A DNA stretch of 64,000 nt from contig OU964921.1 in assembly GCA_918807975.1 (NCBI GenBank), positions 44,232,498-44,296,497 on the forward strand. The letters run 5' to 3'. Below the pieces are notes generated by a model. The model ran no database searches. It saw only the letters and a list, made by a program, of their open reading frames with translations, and was not told the origin of the DNA. The position numbers and the translations under genes were made by a program. Shown piece after piece: positions 1 to 13,420 of this stretch (its first letter is position 1; each line of letters opens with the position of its first letter). Source of the stretch: Aplidium turbinatum. Lineage: Eukaryota > Chordata > Ascidiacea > Aplousobranchia > Polyclinidae.

Positions 1-1640
1 TTGGATTCAAATTTAACTTTAAGTGATTGGTTTGGAAGTGCATAGCAAATGACTTTTTGCAGTTAAAAATGACATCGTTAGAAAGCGCATAATCTTCACA
101 CACATTCAAGATACTCTGCAGACCATGAACACTTGGAGAGATACAACAAATATCATCAGCAAACATGAGATGATTGGCAAGTGTATTACTTATGTAACAG
201 CCTGCCTTGGTTTTGCTTAACACAGTCGATAGATCATCCATATACACGGCAAATAAGTAAGGACTGAGGACACCACCCTGTTTGACACCACCCTGTTTGA
301 CACCATTGCTGACAGAAAAAGACTGAGAGTAATGACAACCCCAGCGTATGTACATCCGCTGATGGGTATACCAATAAACAATTAGACGAACAAGTCATAT
401 CGGCACTCCTCGTTGAATTAGTTTCTTGAATAGGAGGTTGTGGTTTACCCTATCAAATGCTTTCGAAGCATCTAAAAAGACAGAGAAAACAGGACTTCCA
501 CATTTTCTGGAGTAGGACACAGCTTGCTTAAGTACAAAAATGCACATATCTGTGCTATGCTTAGGTTTAAAGCCAAATTGATTATCATTTGTTGTGAGAT
601 AATCATTAATAAAAAAAAGCACAACATGCTCGAATAGTTTAGAAATGACAGTAGCAAGAGCAATAGGTCTGTAGTTTGCGATGTCTCTTACGTCACCAGA
701 TTTGTTTTTAACAATGGGAACTAATTCAGTTTTAAGACAAGCATTTGGCACATACCCATGAACAGGCACATATTAAAAAATGATGAAAGATATACACTGA
801 TACTGGAATCTGCATAAGCAATGTGCTCAGAAGATATTTTATCACAACCAACAGAGCAATTTAATGGCAGTTTAGGAAGCAAAGAAGAAACTGTGTCAGC
901 AGAGGTCAGAAATTGACTAGTATTGTGATAGCCATGCATATCATTTAAGTGAGATGAAACAAATTCGTCATTGACAACTTTTTTACCAGTCGAGTTTAGC
1001 AATTGATTAAAGTGACACATCCACATGTTCGAAATGTTTTTACTTCCAACAGCACTTCCGACAGAGGTAGATAATGAACATCTTTGTGATCCAGACTGTC
1101 TAATTTTATCCCAAAATGTTTTAAACGAGGAGTCTGCATGAAATGCTTTGGCAATGGCATCTGCTTCATGCTGATCTTTGTTACTTTTGCACTTTCGTAG
1201 AGAAGATTTGAATATTTTACGAGTAGCAGACATGGCCTTGTGTATGCTGCCAGTTTTAGGTTTGCCACCTTCAACCCAGTCCAGGTACTTAACTCTGGCT
1301 TGCTTGTGGAGGAACTTGACAGTATTGTTCCAACCAGGAGTTGAATAAGTAGATATTTTCTTGTTTTTAATTAAAAGAACTTTTCTTGAGGCATCTAGGA
1401 GAACTTCTACGATACTGTCATAAAACTTGTCAATCTCCTTTAAATGAGATTTATCACAACAGAGAGAGTTTTGACATATAACAGAATCAGCTTGCAAAGA
1501 AATATGAGCTAACCTGTGTTTGGTTTCTTGAGCATAGCATTCTAATTGCTGCTGAGATGCTGCTTTCCAAGAGAAAGTACTTGAATTGGTATATTTGGGA
1601 TCAATGAAATCCAATTTTGGAAGCGACTTACAGTTGAAAT
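1..1640 (-). mobile_element. LINE fragment A1 (jockey/CR1-like superfamily), RT and upstream linker, runs off the left edge
   Basis: The minus strand encodes a non-LTR reverse transcriptase. At 395-769 there is NYRPIAL, then a QFGFKPKHSTD block, then the palm motif VFLDASKAFDRVNH. Further along the same strand, around 150-175, a FADDICCIS block gives the catalytic FADD. The ORF at 721-1614 is the linker that joins endonuclease and RT in these elements, with PGWNN and many basic residues. Frames change between blocks, so the copy is dead. A second copy of the same family lies at 6542-8360. No 3' end or target duplication is visible because the copy leaves the window. Family placement comes from motif style only. 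Confidence 0.85.
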
Positions 1641-2010
1641 TAACCGATAAGTAATATTGTAATAAATTTGACTACGCACTATAACTGTAACGACACTCCA
1701 GACTGAAAAGCACAAACTGAACAAAGGATACAGGAATGATTACGAGTAAATTGTACGGTGGGAAAAAGTAATAAACTTCGAAGCATAACCGTAGGATTTA
1801 GAGGAAATTCGGACTATGAATATCAAAGCTAACACATTGGCGAACATTTTATTCAAACGTTTCGAAAACTGCTGTTTTCATCGTCAGTCAAAAGTAAGAA
1901 TGAAGCTATGTTTTTACAATGGCAAAATCGAGCGAAAAATGCGATACAGTAGTTGAGTCACCTCGGCTATCAAAATCAGTCACTCAACAACGATTCAACA
2001 TCTGCCAACG

Positions 2011-3355
2011 TTGCCTGACCAGGAAGAGGAGCGAATGTCGCTGGTTGTTGACCAAAGAAGTAGAGTGAAAGTTGTTTGGAGTACCAAGCAACCATCAATA
2101 AGAGGAAGACAAAACTCTGCTAATGTGGTGCACAGTTTACCAGGAGTAAAGCGCGATTATCAATATGCAACGAAGTCGTATAATGCATGGCATTTCTTAT
2201 TTACAGCAGAGATGATCTACATCATTGTTTCAAGCACCAGCACATGTATACGAGAGAGGCTATCGTGAATATCGGAGGCTCAACGAACTTCTTGGCATGC
2301 CTCACATTTTCAGCAAACTGATGCCACGGAACTAGAAACATTCATTGGATTGTGGTATACTAGAGGACTACTCAAGCGAACATTTCACCGAATTAACATT
2401 GCTTTTCCCATTTATATGGACATCCTTTAGTGCGACAGTGTCGTTGAACCGATTAAAATTTCTGTCTGCAAATATTCGTTTTGATGATAAAAGCACAAGG
2501 GCCAATCGCTGGCAAAGTGACCGATTTACAGCAATCATAGAACTTTTCCAATATTTTACTGGAAATTGTGAAAAGATTTTAATACCAGAAGACTTCCTTT
2601 CACTGGATGAGACTTTGTTTCCATCCCGCGTTGGTGTGTCCTTCAGGCAATAAGCTTCAGGCAAAGAATAAGCCTGCTCATGGCCTGCTAAATATGATTT
2701 GTTGCTAAGACGCATAAATAGTGCGCGTATGTCATTCACCTATACCGCCATAGCTTATGCGGGTAAGCCAGTAGGTGTACCAGGACCACACTATATGACT
2801 TCCACTACGGAAAAGCTGGTACACAATTTGGACAGAGTTTCTTCGCTTCAAGGACGAAACATATCCCTTGATCGCTTTTACACTTCACTTGATTAGGCAG
2901 AATGGCTTTGGAACAAAAACATAACTTTAGTTGGAAAATGGCAAAGCAATAGAAAAGGGGTTAGCGAGTTAAAATCTCTCACGGATTGGGAAGCCTTCAG
3001 TACCAAAATTTACTGGGAGGAGTCGAGAAACCACACTACCGTTACGTCGTACGGCGTCGTACGCAGTCAAACCAAAATGTACCGGTAAACGCAATGTTCT
3101 GGTCTTTCAACTATGCAGCCAATCCTTGGAGTAACCAAAGATGACAGAAAGAAAAAACCTGCAATAATCAAGCTCTACGATTTTACCAAGGGTGGGACTG
3201 ATGTCGTCGACCAGAAGATGGCATATTATAGCGTCAAGCCTAAGTCAGCAAAATGGACTGTGTCTGCATTTTCTTACATTTTAGACGTTGCGCGGGTCAA
3301 TGCGATGACCATTAGTTACTTGAACCGCGAGTTGTCCTTTTCACAAGCCAAGTGA
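2011..3355 (+). pseudogene. piggyBac-type transposase pseudogene 1
   Basis: Four consecutive plus-strand fragments (2011-2268, 2345-2653, 2699-2896, 3113-3355) follow the piggyBac DDE transposase in order. The second has the fingers-like stretch ending in LDETLFPSRVGVSFRQ. The third has YAGKPVGVPG and then LDRFYTSLD. The last has KPAIIKLYDFTKGGTDVVDQ. All three family catalytic aspartates (DE, DRFYTS, GGTD) can still be seen, but the reading frame is broken several times between them. I could not pair terminal repeats with TTAA ends around this copy. It is more diverged from fragment 2 (8969-11351) than recent sister copies would be, so it is a separate family. Confidence 0.85.
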
Positions 3356-3359
3356 GACA

Positions 3360-4645
3360 AAAGTTTTGTGGAGGGGTGGCAGCTAGCCATGTCATTGGTC
3401 AAACCACACATGTCTAGACGATTGGATGATGTACCTATTCTACGTGGGTCACTCCATCATACAATATCAACATTTTTGGGACGAAACCATAGATAAACAG
3501 CAAACTCAAATTTGCTATTACCAGTGGTTTTCATAATGAAATAGCGGGCTATCATAAGATTTGTTCTTATCATGTTATCGTTGATTATGGGATTAGATAT
3601 TTTAATCACAGTATTTGGTCATCACCGTTTTATTCAAAAGCGGAGTATTTTTCTATCTATAAATTGATCGAAATATTATTTATAAAGCTGTGCGGTTCAA
3701 TTTCATTACCATTATACTGGACGATGCTAATTTACTACACTTGCAATACGGTCTGTTTTGCACAATATTTCGCACAAGTCATATTTTTTTTGTGACTGGA
3801 ATTTCCTGTCTTCGAAGAATTTTGATAAATCAGTTTTTCTCAATGCAATGACGAGCTGCATGTCTTCGTTTTCAATAAACAGTGCCTGGATGACATTATG
3901 TGTTTCCCATTTCGCTGATAGGCATTGCTTTCACAGATCAAATGTTTGTACTGTTTCAACGTCTGACGACGGTGAACCGCTGCAAAGCAGCCGATATTTC
4001 CTGCGAAAGTTTTACGTAATAAAAAAGCATTCATTCAAGAGGAATTCAATTTGAAACAAACGCATGACTTTTTTAGGTTGTATCGCAACACCGCTGAACG
4101 TTGTATCGACATAAGCAAAGTATCTATAAGCTGTTAGCACTCGCAGTGACACGATAGGACATATCAAGCTGTGCTTATTTCTCTACGATGAGAATTGGGT
4201 CAGGACAAGAGTGGTAATCCAGAGTTGACCTTTCGCTGCTTGATATTTGAGCAAACAAATTATATGGTAGATTATAAATATTAGTGCAATTTCTTTGTAA
4301 TGTAAAAACGCCCAAAAATGCCTTATATTTATGAGGAAAAGTAAATTTTTGTTTACTTTAGCATTACTCCATGTTATAATTCAAAAATATGCGTTCGAAC
4401 GGTCAATTTTGAAGCTATTTTTGAGAAATTAGAATAAAAACCGACTTTCTATCGTTTTTTCATCTCAAACACTTTATTTCAATAATTTTGTGGGGTAAAA
4501 TTTTAATTTCTATACGCATAACACACATGGCTATTATCTTGCAAAATATTTTGGTTCTGTGATTTTCATAGCTCCCGTTATTAGCGATTAATTAACACGG
4601 GGCTAAAATAGCCCGTGTCGAACTTTCCGCGTACGAAAACAGCTC
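3360..4645. other. AT-rich stretch without a recognisable gene
   Basis: No ORF here resembles a known family. A hairpin-forming segment lies near 3959-4015, beginning CTGACGACGG. A short GC-rich inverted repeat (ACACGGGGCT / AGCCCGTGT) lies at about 4596-4618. Confidence 0.4.
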
Positions 4646-4899
4646 GTATTAACCCTTATCAGCACATGCTTTGACATTTTGTCAACATCGACTTTTTTGT
4701 GTGAGATTGCTCTCGCCCCTTATGCACTAGCTCAACAACATTCAGTGACGAAGGAGAACTTCTGAGTAGCTTACTGCTGTAGCGATTTCAAAACGTTAAA
4801 TTGTTTCCACAATGAGTTATTTGCGTTTTACCTTAATCGGCACATCTGTTGACAAAATGTCAACAATCAGAAACTATAGGAGTTTGAAATTTAAAACCC

Positions 4900-6540
4900 T
4901 TATACAGTAGGTAGCTTTTATCACAAAGTGATAACCGGCGACGTGCAGGAAAGTTGCACGTGTATTTAGTGAAAAGCTATCTGAGTAGGTCCTACTCAGA
5001 CTGGAGTTAGACTGCCATTTGGAGTTAGACTGCCAGTCTAGGAGGAGTTAGACTGCCAGTTGATATAACTCAGAAGAAAAATACTGCCTAAGCAATTGTG
5101 TTGGAAACGTTTGCCTTAGCTCTAACTAGCTTTTACAAGACTTTACATGTGTATTAGCTCTTACATGAAATGCTAACTATTTGAAATTCAAAGGTTGTTT
5201 CGGTTAATTACAGTAAGGTGCAAATTTACTGATAGACAGACAGAGAAGATTTTCATATCAAGAGGCCCTAAGACAACTGCAAATAACTTCAGATGATGTT
5301 GATAGCGACTCTTATGCTGAGGCTAAAAGTAGTAGTGAATGTGAGTCCATACCAGATGTTAAAGTGCCCCTGACAGGTTGGATCCAAGTATAGTAACTTT
5401 TTAAAGCATTTCCTTGCGCAGAATCATACTTAGCAAACTTTTTAACCTTAACCTCGTAGCTCGACTGGTTAGGGCGTAATTTACATCAAACGACGGCTCC
5501 GCAGCGCCACCACAGGCGAAACTCCATATTTCACTGCTCTGGGACGACTTTGGTGGTATTACGTCATTGTAAGTCGGCGTTCTTAGCGACGGATGAAACA
5601 CACGTTTCCTAGATGTGATTGCTGGATCACAGTTTAGTCGGAGTTGGTACAAGCGGTTGCTTTTTTCAAAGATCTGTTGTTTTTTACAGTTTAATAAAAC
5701 TGTACTGGATACGTTCCTACAAAACCTAAAATATACTTGAAGTGAAAAATGAAGAAATTGTACGAATCATCATTCATATTTAATTCATCATCACTATTCA
5801 TAATAAATAAAAGTTCTCTCTCTCTCTCTCATAATGTGCCCTCAGTACGTACATAGCAGAGTCTATACATGTAAAAGCCTAGTTTACCTGTACAAGGGTA
5901 CGTTTTTGTAAACGTTGTTGTTTAGAAGTGCTGAAATTATCATCAGCAACTGGTTGCATCTTTGCTGTTATAGATGGTAGCCTATGGCAAATTCCTTCAA
6001 AATGTAAAGTTTGCTCAAGCCCATTTTTACTTGAGTGGTATTAACAAAATCATCTTTAGTGAAGTGAAGAGAACATATATGACTAGTTTTGTATGGCCCA
6101 TCCTACTTTCGAACACTTGAAGAAAACTTCTACCATTTTCTTCTCAGCACCTTGTTTTGTGGGAAAGCGTAAAAAGAAACCACACGGTCTTTGTCACTGA
6201 CACTGTCACATATTTATTTATTATTTATTTGCGTCAGACAAAGCTGTCCACATCGAAAACAAAACAACGAAATACTGTAATACACAAACTGAAAATGCAC
6301 AAAGATCACAGAGAGCCACCTTGGATGCCGTCGGTTTAAAAGCTCACTAAATAGGCTATCTACTGTCACAAATTTACATATAATGAGCGTTGGAAGAATT
6401 GAAAGCATTCAGAACGATAAAAATAATCAGATGACATCATGTCTGATATAAAGCGATTTGAGGAGTGTATGCAATCGGTTAATAAACGAAAACATGTTTT
6501 TTCCTCAATAAAGCATCAAACGTTGTTATATTATACATTA
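4900..6540. other. Left interior of the piggyBac-type element, no recognisable gene
   Basis: A GAGTTAGACTGCCA motif is repeated three times at about 5002-5060, and a short (TC)n run lies at 5812-5831. I see no protein-coding match. Confidence 0.4.
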
Positions 6541-6541
6541 C

Positions 6542-8360
6542 TTAATATTCACGGGCACTGACATAACGAGACAAATTGTGCAATATTCTGAAAGAGTCAT
6601 TGTAAGCAACACGTAATCGTTTTATACTAGAAGATCTAAACTTGTTCCACAACTGGGATAAGTAAAACGACATACAATAAGAACGAAATAAACTGTTTTT
6701 TACAGCGGGTGAGCATTTAGAAAAATTGAGATTTTGCATTATTTGCAGCACAGTACTGAGAGCGTACTTGCCATGAAATATAATTTTCATCTGAGAACTA
6801 TCAATAAATACACCCAGATATTTTACAGAGTCTGTAAACACAATTTCAGATTTACCTAGATGTAGCAGAGGAGCACGTAATAGATAAAAGTTTTTTGGGG
6901 AGAATAACATACCAAATGACTTTTTAGAATTGAAAGTAATTTCATGTTCAACAGCATACTTGTGGCAAACATCTAACAAATTTTGTAAGCCACACAAACT
7001 AGGCGAGATGCAGCAAATGTCATCAGGAAACATAATATGATTTAGACAAGAGTTGCCAACATAGCAACCAACTTTTGTTTTATTGAGATAAGAAAGCTGA
7101 TCAATATATATATACGGCAAAAAGATAGGGGCTTAACACCCCACCTTGTCAGACTCCGCTGGACACAGTAAATGATTGGCACAGGTGACCTTCCCACCTC
7201 ACTTGCATGGTTTTTTTACTATAAAGGCACAAAGGTCACCAGTATTCCAATAAGCGAACAAAATAGATAGGCAGTAGGTACGTTACGTGTGATAAGCGTT
7301 TTAAACAATAAATGATGATTGACTTTGTCGAAGGCTTTTGAAGCATCCAAAAAGACAGAATATACAGGAGTGTCATGACTGATATAAGAGGACACTGGTT
7401 GTTTTATTAAAAAACACTCATTTCAGTACTATGACCAGACTTAAACCCAAATTGATTGTCACTGGTATTCCAGAAAGGCAATAGATGATTCACATAAAAC
7501 GTTCAAACAGTTTTGAGATTACTGTGGCTAGAGCAATAAGTCTATAGTTACCTGAATCTTGAATGTCGCCATTCAAATTCTTTACAATCGGGACTAAGAC
7601 AGTGTTCAAGCAAGAATTTGGTACAGTGCCATGACTAAGACACATATATATTAAAAAGTACACTAATATAAAAACAAATAATCAGCATAAACAATATGTT
7701 CAGCTGAAATTTTGTCAGCACCAGCAGCGCGGTTTATGGCAGTTTGACAAGCAAGGAACCAATTGTGTCCATGTTGCAACAAAAGTTGTAATATTTATCC
7801 CTAGAAGAAATACATGAGTTAACAAATTCTTTTTCAGTGTTGGTTTTGCTAGAATTTAGCAAGGAGCTGTAATGATGTTTTCACATCTCAGCAATTGCTT
7901 CAGGACCTTGTGCTCCACCAACATTTACAGGAAGAGAACTCTTTTTGCAAGTAGACTTTTTTACTTTCTGCCAAAGTGACTTATGTGAGCTGTCCAAGTT
8001 GAGTGCTGAGGCAAGCACATTTGCTCTATGTTGTTCAGAGGCATGATTACAACGGCGAAAGGCTTTTTTAAACTCCTTTCGTTTGCTCTGCATCAACTCA
8101 TATAGTTAACCATTTCACTGTTTCCCATTTTTCACCTACATGATGTAACTTTCTCTGGCAGTAGCATGAGCTTGCTTAACATGATTATTCCAACCAGGAA
8201 CAGAAAATATGTTACATTTCTTCTTTACACCAACAAAGATTTTATCAGAAGCTGCTTTGAGAGCATCAGTTATAATATTATAGAAAGAGTCTATTGAAGC
8301 AACATGAGAAGCATCTGAACAATGAGATTTATTGCATTTAATACTTTCAGTTGGCAAGGA
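6542..8360 (-). mobile_element. LINE fragment A2 (same family as 1-1640)
   Basis: The minus strand carries, from its 5' side, linker pieces at 8136-8357 (PGWNNHVKQAHATARESY) and 7881-8096, then a frame-broken RT at about 7121-7880, then an open C-terminal part at 6542-7120. Its catalytic block reads MFPDDICCIS where the family has FADD, so the site is mutated as well. The C-terminal part has the KYLGVFID motif of jockey-superfamily RTs. It sits inside the TTAA-bounded element 4649-12359, which dates it as later than that element. Confidence 0.85.
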
Positions 8361-8968
8361 AATTTGGGATAGATATTTTTAAATACAACAATACACATGA
8401 ACAGCAATTTTTAAGCATTGCCTCAACCATAAATTAAAGGTAGCCTACTGTTTGTGAGATACTGTTGTTACACTGCAAATGGCTATAGCCAGATTAGGAC
8501 AAATAAAAAAGTATCAAAATTGTAGCCCTATGAAACTGCAATTTCAATTGAATTGAGATGCTGTTTGATAAAAATAAACTCAACCTATTTGATCAAAACC
8601 TGGTAGTAATAGTAAGTTCACTTTTCTATTTCGGTAATTCTTAATTTGCACATGCTTTAGACCAACAGAGCCCCACACATTCACGTTTTGCAGTAGCCGT
8701 ACTATACCTAACCAAGTCACCAGTCACCACAGATTGCATCCTTCCAGCTTACGGTGACGTCACAGCGATGTTGCCGTTTTTATTTTCGCAATAGAATGAG
8801 TGTCAGATTCGCCGATGTCAACGAAAGTTTGCAAGCGTGTAACTTAGTAGCCTGTTGATATTTTTTACAATTTTCTGGTCAGGGAAGTTTGTTAGTGTCA
8901 CCTTTTTGATATCTTAGGTAAATTTCGCAAATTTATTTTTCTGTCAGAGGCACTTTAATGAACTGCCT

Positions 8969-11351
8969 TTGGAAGAGGAGGAACTGTCCGATATAGATGT
9001 CTTTGAGGAAGAAAGTGAAGATGACGAGACTGGTGGTGATACAAATCAAGAATCTAATGATGGTTCCTCAGAAGATGAAGATCAAGTACCAATAACAGCT
9101 GGCAATGCAACCTATTATGCAAATCCTTTTCCAGGCAAGTTCAGAAGAAGAAATATTTTGACGCAACAGCTTCGGATTGATGCTGCTCCTGAACTTTAAT
9201 TGCATGCCTTCAAATTATTTTATCGGCCTGAAATTATACTTCAGATAATACGTGAGACGAACAGAAAAGCAAGGGACATGAGACACGGATGTAAGCTGTT
9301 GCCTAATTCTAAACACAAAAACTTCACAATTGAAGAAGTTGAGGCTGGTCTTGCAATTATGATACGTGCTGGCTTGGACAAAGATAACTTCACCGATTTA
9401 CGTCAATTGTGGGATCCTCTTGATAGTAGGCCATTTTATGGAGTGGCTATGGCACTAAATCGATTCAAATTTCTGCTACGATGCATGCGTTTTGATAACT
9501 ATCGCAATCGACCAGAAAGACAAAGGGACGACAGTTTAGCTGCTATTCGAGAGGTGTGGGAAGCATTCAACAGCAATCTGCACAACGCCTACATCCCTAA
9601 GGAAGCATAGACTGTGGATGAACAACTGGTCAGATATCGAGGCAAAATTCCTGGAAGAACATACATACAATCGAAACCAAGGAAATATGGTGTAAAGTTC
9701 TTTTGGCTATGTGAAGCCACATCAGGTTTTGCTCTAAGTGGCATTATTTATTCCGGAAGTGAACTCGACTCGGCTCCTCACAGAAATCTTGCAAATGATA
9801 TAGTGATGAACCTGTGTTCTGTTTACTTTGGTAGTGGTCGGGATATATACGTTGTCAGATGTTTTACATCTCATAGTTTGGTTTGCAATCTTTTGCTTTA
9901 AAATCTTACATTGGTAGAAACAGTAATGGCTAGTCGCCGTGAAGTTCCATCGCAGCTCAAATCAGCAAGAGAAGAGAGGTGGAAAGTACTGAAGCGTTGT
10001 ATGACCATTTGAACAAGATTATGCTATTGTCATATGCACCAAAACGAAACAGGTATGTCCTCATGATTTCTTCTTCACACTCTTCTGTTTCCATCACTGA
10101 CTCTCACAAGAAACCTACAGTTATCATGCATTATAACAGTGGTTCTCAACCGGGGGTCCGCGGACCCCAAGGGGTCCGTGAAGCGATTTCCGGGGGTCCG
10201 CGAAAGTTTCCGAGTTTTCAACATGACGGATAAATTAAGAAATTTAAAAATTGTTTGTGCTTTGTTTATGTATTAGCCTACAGTGATTCTTAAACTGTAA
10301 GTCGCAACGCACTGGTGTGCGTCGTTTGAAATTGCAAAGGACATTGCACAAAGGTAAAGGTTTCTTAACTAAAATATCATATAAATTACTTAAACCTTTT
10401 AATAAGGCTATGTTGGCTATGTTCAACTAAATTCTTTTAAGACAACAGATTGTTGATCAATGATTAATTTAGAAATACAAACGTTAGTCAGCAGTCTATC
10501 ACTACTCACGGTTTTGCAATGATTGTGATTATAACGAATTAATATTGATTTCAAATAAAAAAAGGGAGAAATTCTTTGTAACAGTCGCAAGTATTCTATT
10601 AACTTTTGATAAAAGTTATAGAAAAACATCAAATGAGCATATAGCTTACCGATGTTTGATCCTGTGTGCCAACATATAGCTCATAAGTCATAACATAATT
10701 TCGTCAATCTCATCAATCGCCAAGTGCGTTGCGAATTCAGCAAATTCTTTTAAGTGTGTTGCTTTGAAACTTATGTAACATATGATTCCATAAGGAAACG
10801 CGATATACCAAAATTTCAAATTGAAATTTTTAGGGGTCCGCGACCGCTTCGAAGACACCAAAAGGGGTCCACCAAGACAAAAAGGTTGAGAACCACTGCA
10901 TTATAACAAACCTAATGGTGGAGTTGACACTCTTAATGAAAACTGTGAAGAATTCAATTACTTGAGGAAAACAAATTGTTGGCCAATGATTATAAATTAC
11001 AATTTGATAAATGTTGCCGGTAACAACGCATTTCTCATAATGAGGGGCAATGGGAAAAGCAGCAAAAAAACAGATTTTCTCAAACAACTTAGCTTTCAGC
11101 TTGCTCAATCGTATGTCAACAAAAGAAAATTGGCTGGAGAAACTAAACTACTTGCCGAAAAGTTGGGGTTTATCGATGCTGCTACTTCAAGCACTTTCCA
11201 TCGCACAGTTCAAAGTATCAAACCGGGAAGATGCTGCAGATCTGCAAAGCATACTCGATATGCATGTGTCACTTGTAGCCGCGGGTTTGCCCACGACACA
11301 AAAAACTTCAGAAGATCCAATATTGCTAGGATGCTGAATGATTTGTTGTAG
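8969..11351 (+). pseudogene. piggyBac-type transposase pseudogene 2, split by a hAT MITE
   Basis: The order of parts is an acidic N-terminus (8969-9199, rich in E, D and S), a middle domain (9200-9610, ending FDNYRNRPERQRDDSL), a catalytic part (9614-9901, DEQLVRYRGKIPGRTY then KYGVKFFWLCEA), a further part at about 9925-10136 (MLLSYAPKRN), and, after a MITE, the GGVDTLNE block at about 10918. The second catalytic position reads YVVRCFTS where the family has a D-R pair before the FTS, so that aspartate seems replaced. Stops separate the pieces; the one before DEQLVR sits at 9608-9610. It is probably the former transposase of the 4649-12359 element. Confidence 0.85.
10137..10898. mobile_element. 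hAT MITE with 8-bp TSD CATTATAA
   Basis: Termini are CAGTGGTTCTCAACC and its exact inverse. Both flanks carry CATTATAA (10129-10136 and 10899-10906). The subterminal parts are rich in GGGGTCCGCG. It interrupts piggyBac pseudogene 2, whose sequence resumes right after the second target copy. Confidence 0.93.
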
Positions 11352-11513
11352 TGCTCCACGTTTGTTCGTTTTTGTGTTTGAAATGTACGTGGCAAAACTT
11401 CGCTTGTTAAGACTTCTTTGCATTTTATCTGAGAGCTAGTAAGCTAAAACTATGTCCTGGGGAGGAAGCAGACCTCCCAATTAGAATTAATGATTGTTTT
11501 GTTAAGGTTTTAT

Positions 11514-12209
11514 CAGGGATATCTATATCTACGGGATTGGAAACTCTATCCAGTGCTATACATCAGTAGGGTCATCACATTACTAGGACTACAGAAAGAT
11601 TAACAAAATAAAATACCGACTAAAAGATATACAAAGTTAGATTTTGCAATAGTAATACAAAATGTACACTCACATAAACTTAATTGATGTATAAAAGTAC
11701 ATTTACGCTGCTAGAAAAAAAACGATGAATCCAAAAAATGAATGAATGCAACGAGTCCAGAAACAGCCTACTGTTGTTCTTTAGCATTGTGCGTACTGCA
11801 AATCGGATCAGAAGTAAATGAGGAGTGTTGAGCAATCAGTGAAATATGCTGTTGTATCATCAACTTGTTCACTGATCGATCCAGTGCGAAACCAATCCGT
11901 TTACGACGTCATCAGAACTAAAACCAATAGTCATTCTGGAAATTTTTTAAGCAGCAAACAAAATACAACATAACTGCACTAATGGAATACGAACAAATAA
12001 ACAAACCAGGCAAGCATAGACCTTACAATTTACAGGTGAATTTATGATTACACTTTTGGTTGTTCGTTTAGCCTACTACTTGCTACCCTTTCAGGTCAAT
12101 TTATGTGATTATTTATCACAGCAGCGCACAAAGAAAAATGACCCTACTGGTGTATAACATGGTTTTCAGTTCCACAGAGTTTCCAATCCCGTAGTTATAG
12201 ATATCCCTG
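11514..12209. mobile_element. hAT-type non-autonomous element with 8-bp TSD GGTTTTAT
   Basis: The ends start CAGGGATATCTATA and share a terminal inverted repeat of about 35 bp that includes ACGGGATTGGAAACTCT. Flanks are GGTTTTAT at 11506-11513 and 12210-12217. No coding capacity is evident. It belongs to the same end-family as 14083-15470 and is inserted in the piggyBac-type element. Confidence 0.9.
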
Positions 12210-12504
12210 GGTTTTATCAACATCAAATCATCTAAAGTAACAACTTCACTTTGAAAACAGCGCATTTGTATCGAAAAACACAAGGAAATGCCATGTTGAC
12301 AATTTGTCAACATCTGTGCCGATTAAGTTACCTAAAATCCCTGTGCTAATAAGGGTTAAGATAGGGTAAAATAATCATTAATCTCTGCAATTAGACTAAC
12401 AACATGTAACCTTTCGTTTACTAGTGCAAGCAATTCGCTTAAAGCAGAGCGATGTGCATACTGTGTTCAACCACTCATTTTCTTCTGCATAATTCACCAA
12501 GTAC

Positions 12505-13101
12505 TTAACCCTTTGAAGGTTGGGGGGGGGCTGTCAATTCAACTTTTTTGTATCAACGGTTGTATCTCTAAAACCACTGAGGCTGCGACTACGAGATTTC
12601 TTGACTTTTTCTAACTTTTATTCACCTCTATTGAGCTGAAATTTTGAGCAAATAAAGGTTATAAATTGAGAGATATAAGGCATTTCTCAGCACATCCTCT
12701 GAAATATTTCATATTCTATTGTTCAAAATTTTCCCGCCAGCTGGATGAAAGCAATTAATTTGGCCCATGTCTCGTTAATCAAATGATTTAAATTGAGATT
12801 ATGTAAAAAAAATTTAATCACAACATTGCAATGCATGTTTTTCATTACTCTATCAAAAAATACCAAATAATTCAAACGTCATAAGTCACATCAACATTTC
12901 AACGTATATAAGCAGTTCTAAAATTTACATAGTTTTAATTTTCGGATATGCTCTGCGTGAATAGTTTTACAAAGTGAATCCCAAATTTTGAAACCGTGCC
13001 TTAAAAAATAACAGAGATATCACTCCTAAAGCATAAGAAGAATCGACAGCCCCCCCCCAAACTGAGCAAGACTCCAGGGAGCCCAACCGCCTAAGGGTTA
13101 A
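12505..13101. mobile_element. TTAA MITE (piggyBac-type ends)
   Basis: Ends are TTAACCCTTTGAAGGTTGGG and, reversed, TTAACCCTTAGGCGGTTGGG, with G- or C-runs beside CTGTCAATTC/CTGTCGATTC inside. A second, inverted copy lies at 23312-23921, where the empty site is available for comparison. Confidence 0.88.
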
Positions 13102-13205
13102 AATAAAAAGAATGCAACTTCAAGATTAACACAACATTACTTGCTGGAAGGACATCTTTCCTGCTGAAGTTATACTCTTTAAGTAATAATGGCAAATCAA
13201 TTGTC

Positions 13206-13420
13206 TGCCCAGATAACTCAGTTGATTAGACGCCCGAATTTGTGCATGAAGAAACCACAAAATCAAGCAGCGATGGTTCAACTTTCGGGGTGTGCGCTTG
13301 ACTAAGGACTGCTCTCCATTCAGCAGCATCAAGTAGATGGCATCGTTCAAGGGCAACAACAATTTAGCGGAAATTTTACTCTGTCAATCTTAGTAACCGG
13401 GCCTGCGTTAATGGTTCAAA
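13206..13420 (+). mobile_element. SINE family 1, tRNA-derived head
   Basis: A diverged box A (AACTCAGTTGATTAGACG) and box B (GGTTCAACTTT) are followed by the family body with GGACTGCTCTCCATTCAG. It matches the better preserved copy at 32974. It lies 3' of exon 3 of fucosyltransferase B. Confidence 0.8.

Larger units (their letters stand above)
4649..12359. mobile_element. 7.7-kb piggyBac-type element bounded by TTAA
   Basis: The left end reads TTAACCCTTATCAGCACA at 4649. The right end, reverse-complemented, reads TTAACCCTTATTAGCACA at 12359, so the two ends match at 17 of 18 positions and each starts with the TTAA target typical of piggyBac. Inside each end lie palindromes of the type TTGACAxxxTGTCAA (near 4670, 4850 and 12298), and a second block, TTAATCGGCACA, also occurs at both ends. 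The interior contains a broken piggyBac transposase at 8969-11351, a LINE at 6542-8360 and two hAT MITEs, so part of its length is later insertion. That the transposase belongs to these ends is inferred from position. Confidence 0.65.

Noticed and set aside
5446-5650. tRNA gene or SINE head (TCGTAGCTCGACTGGTTAGGG resembles box A; an 83-codon minus frame overlaps)
   Set aside because: No convincing box B or acceptor pairing follows, and the ORF resembles nothing. Left unannotated.
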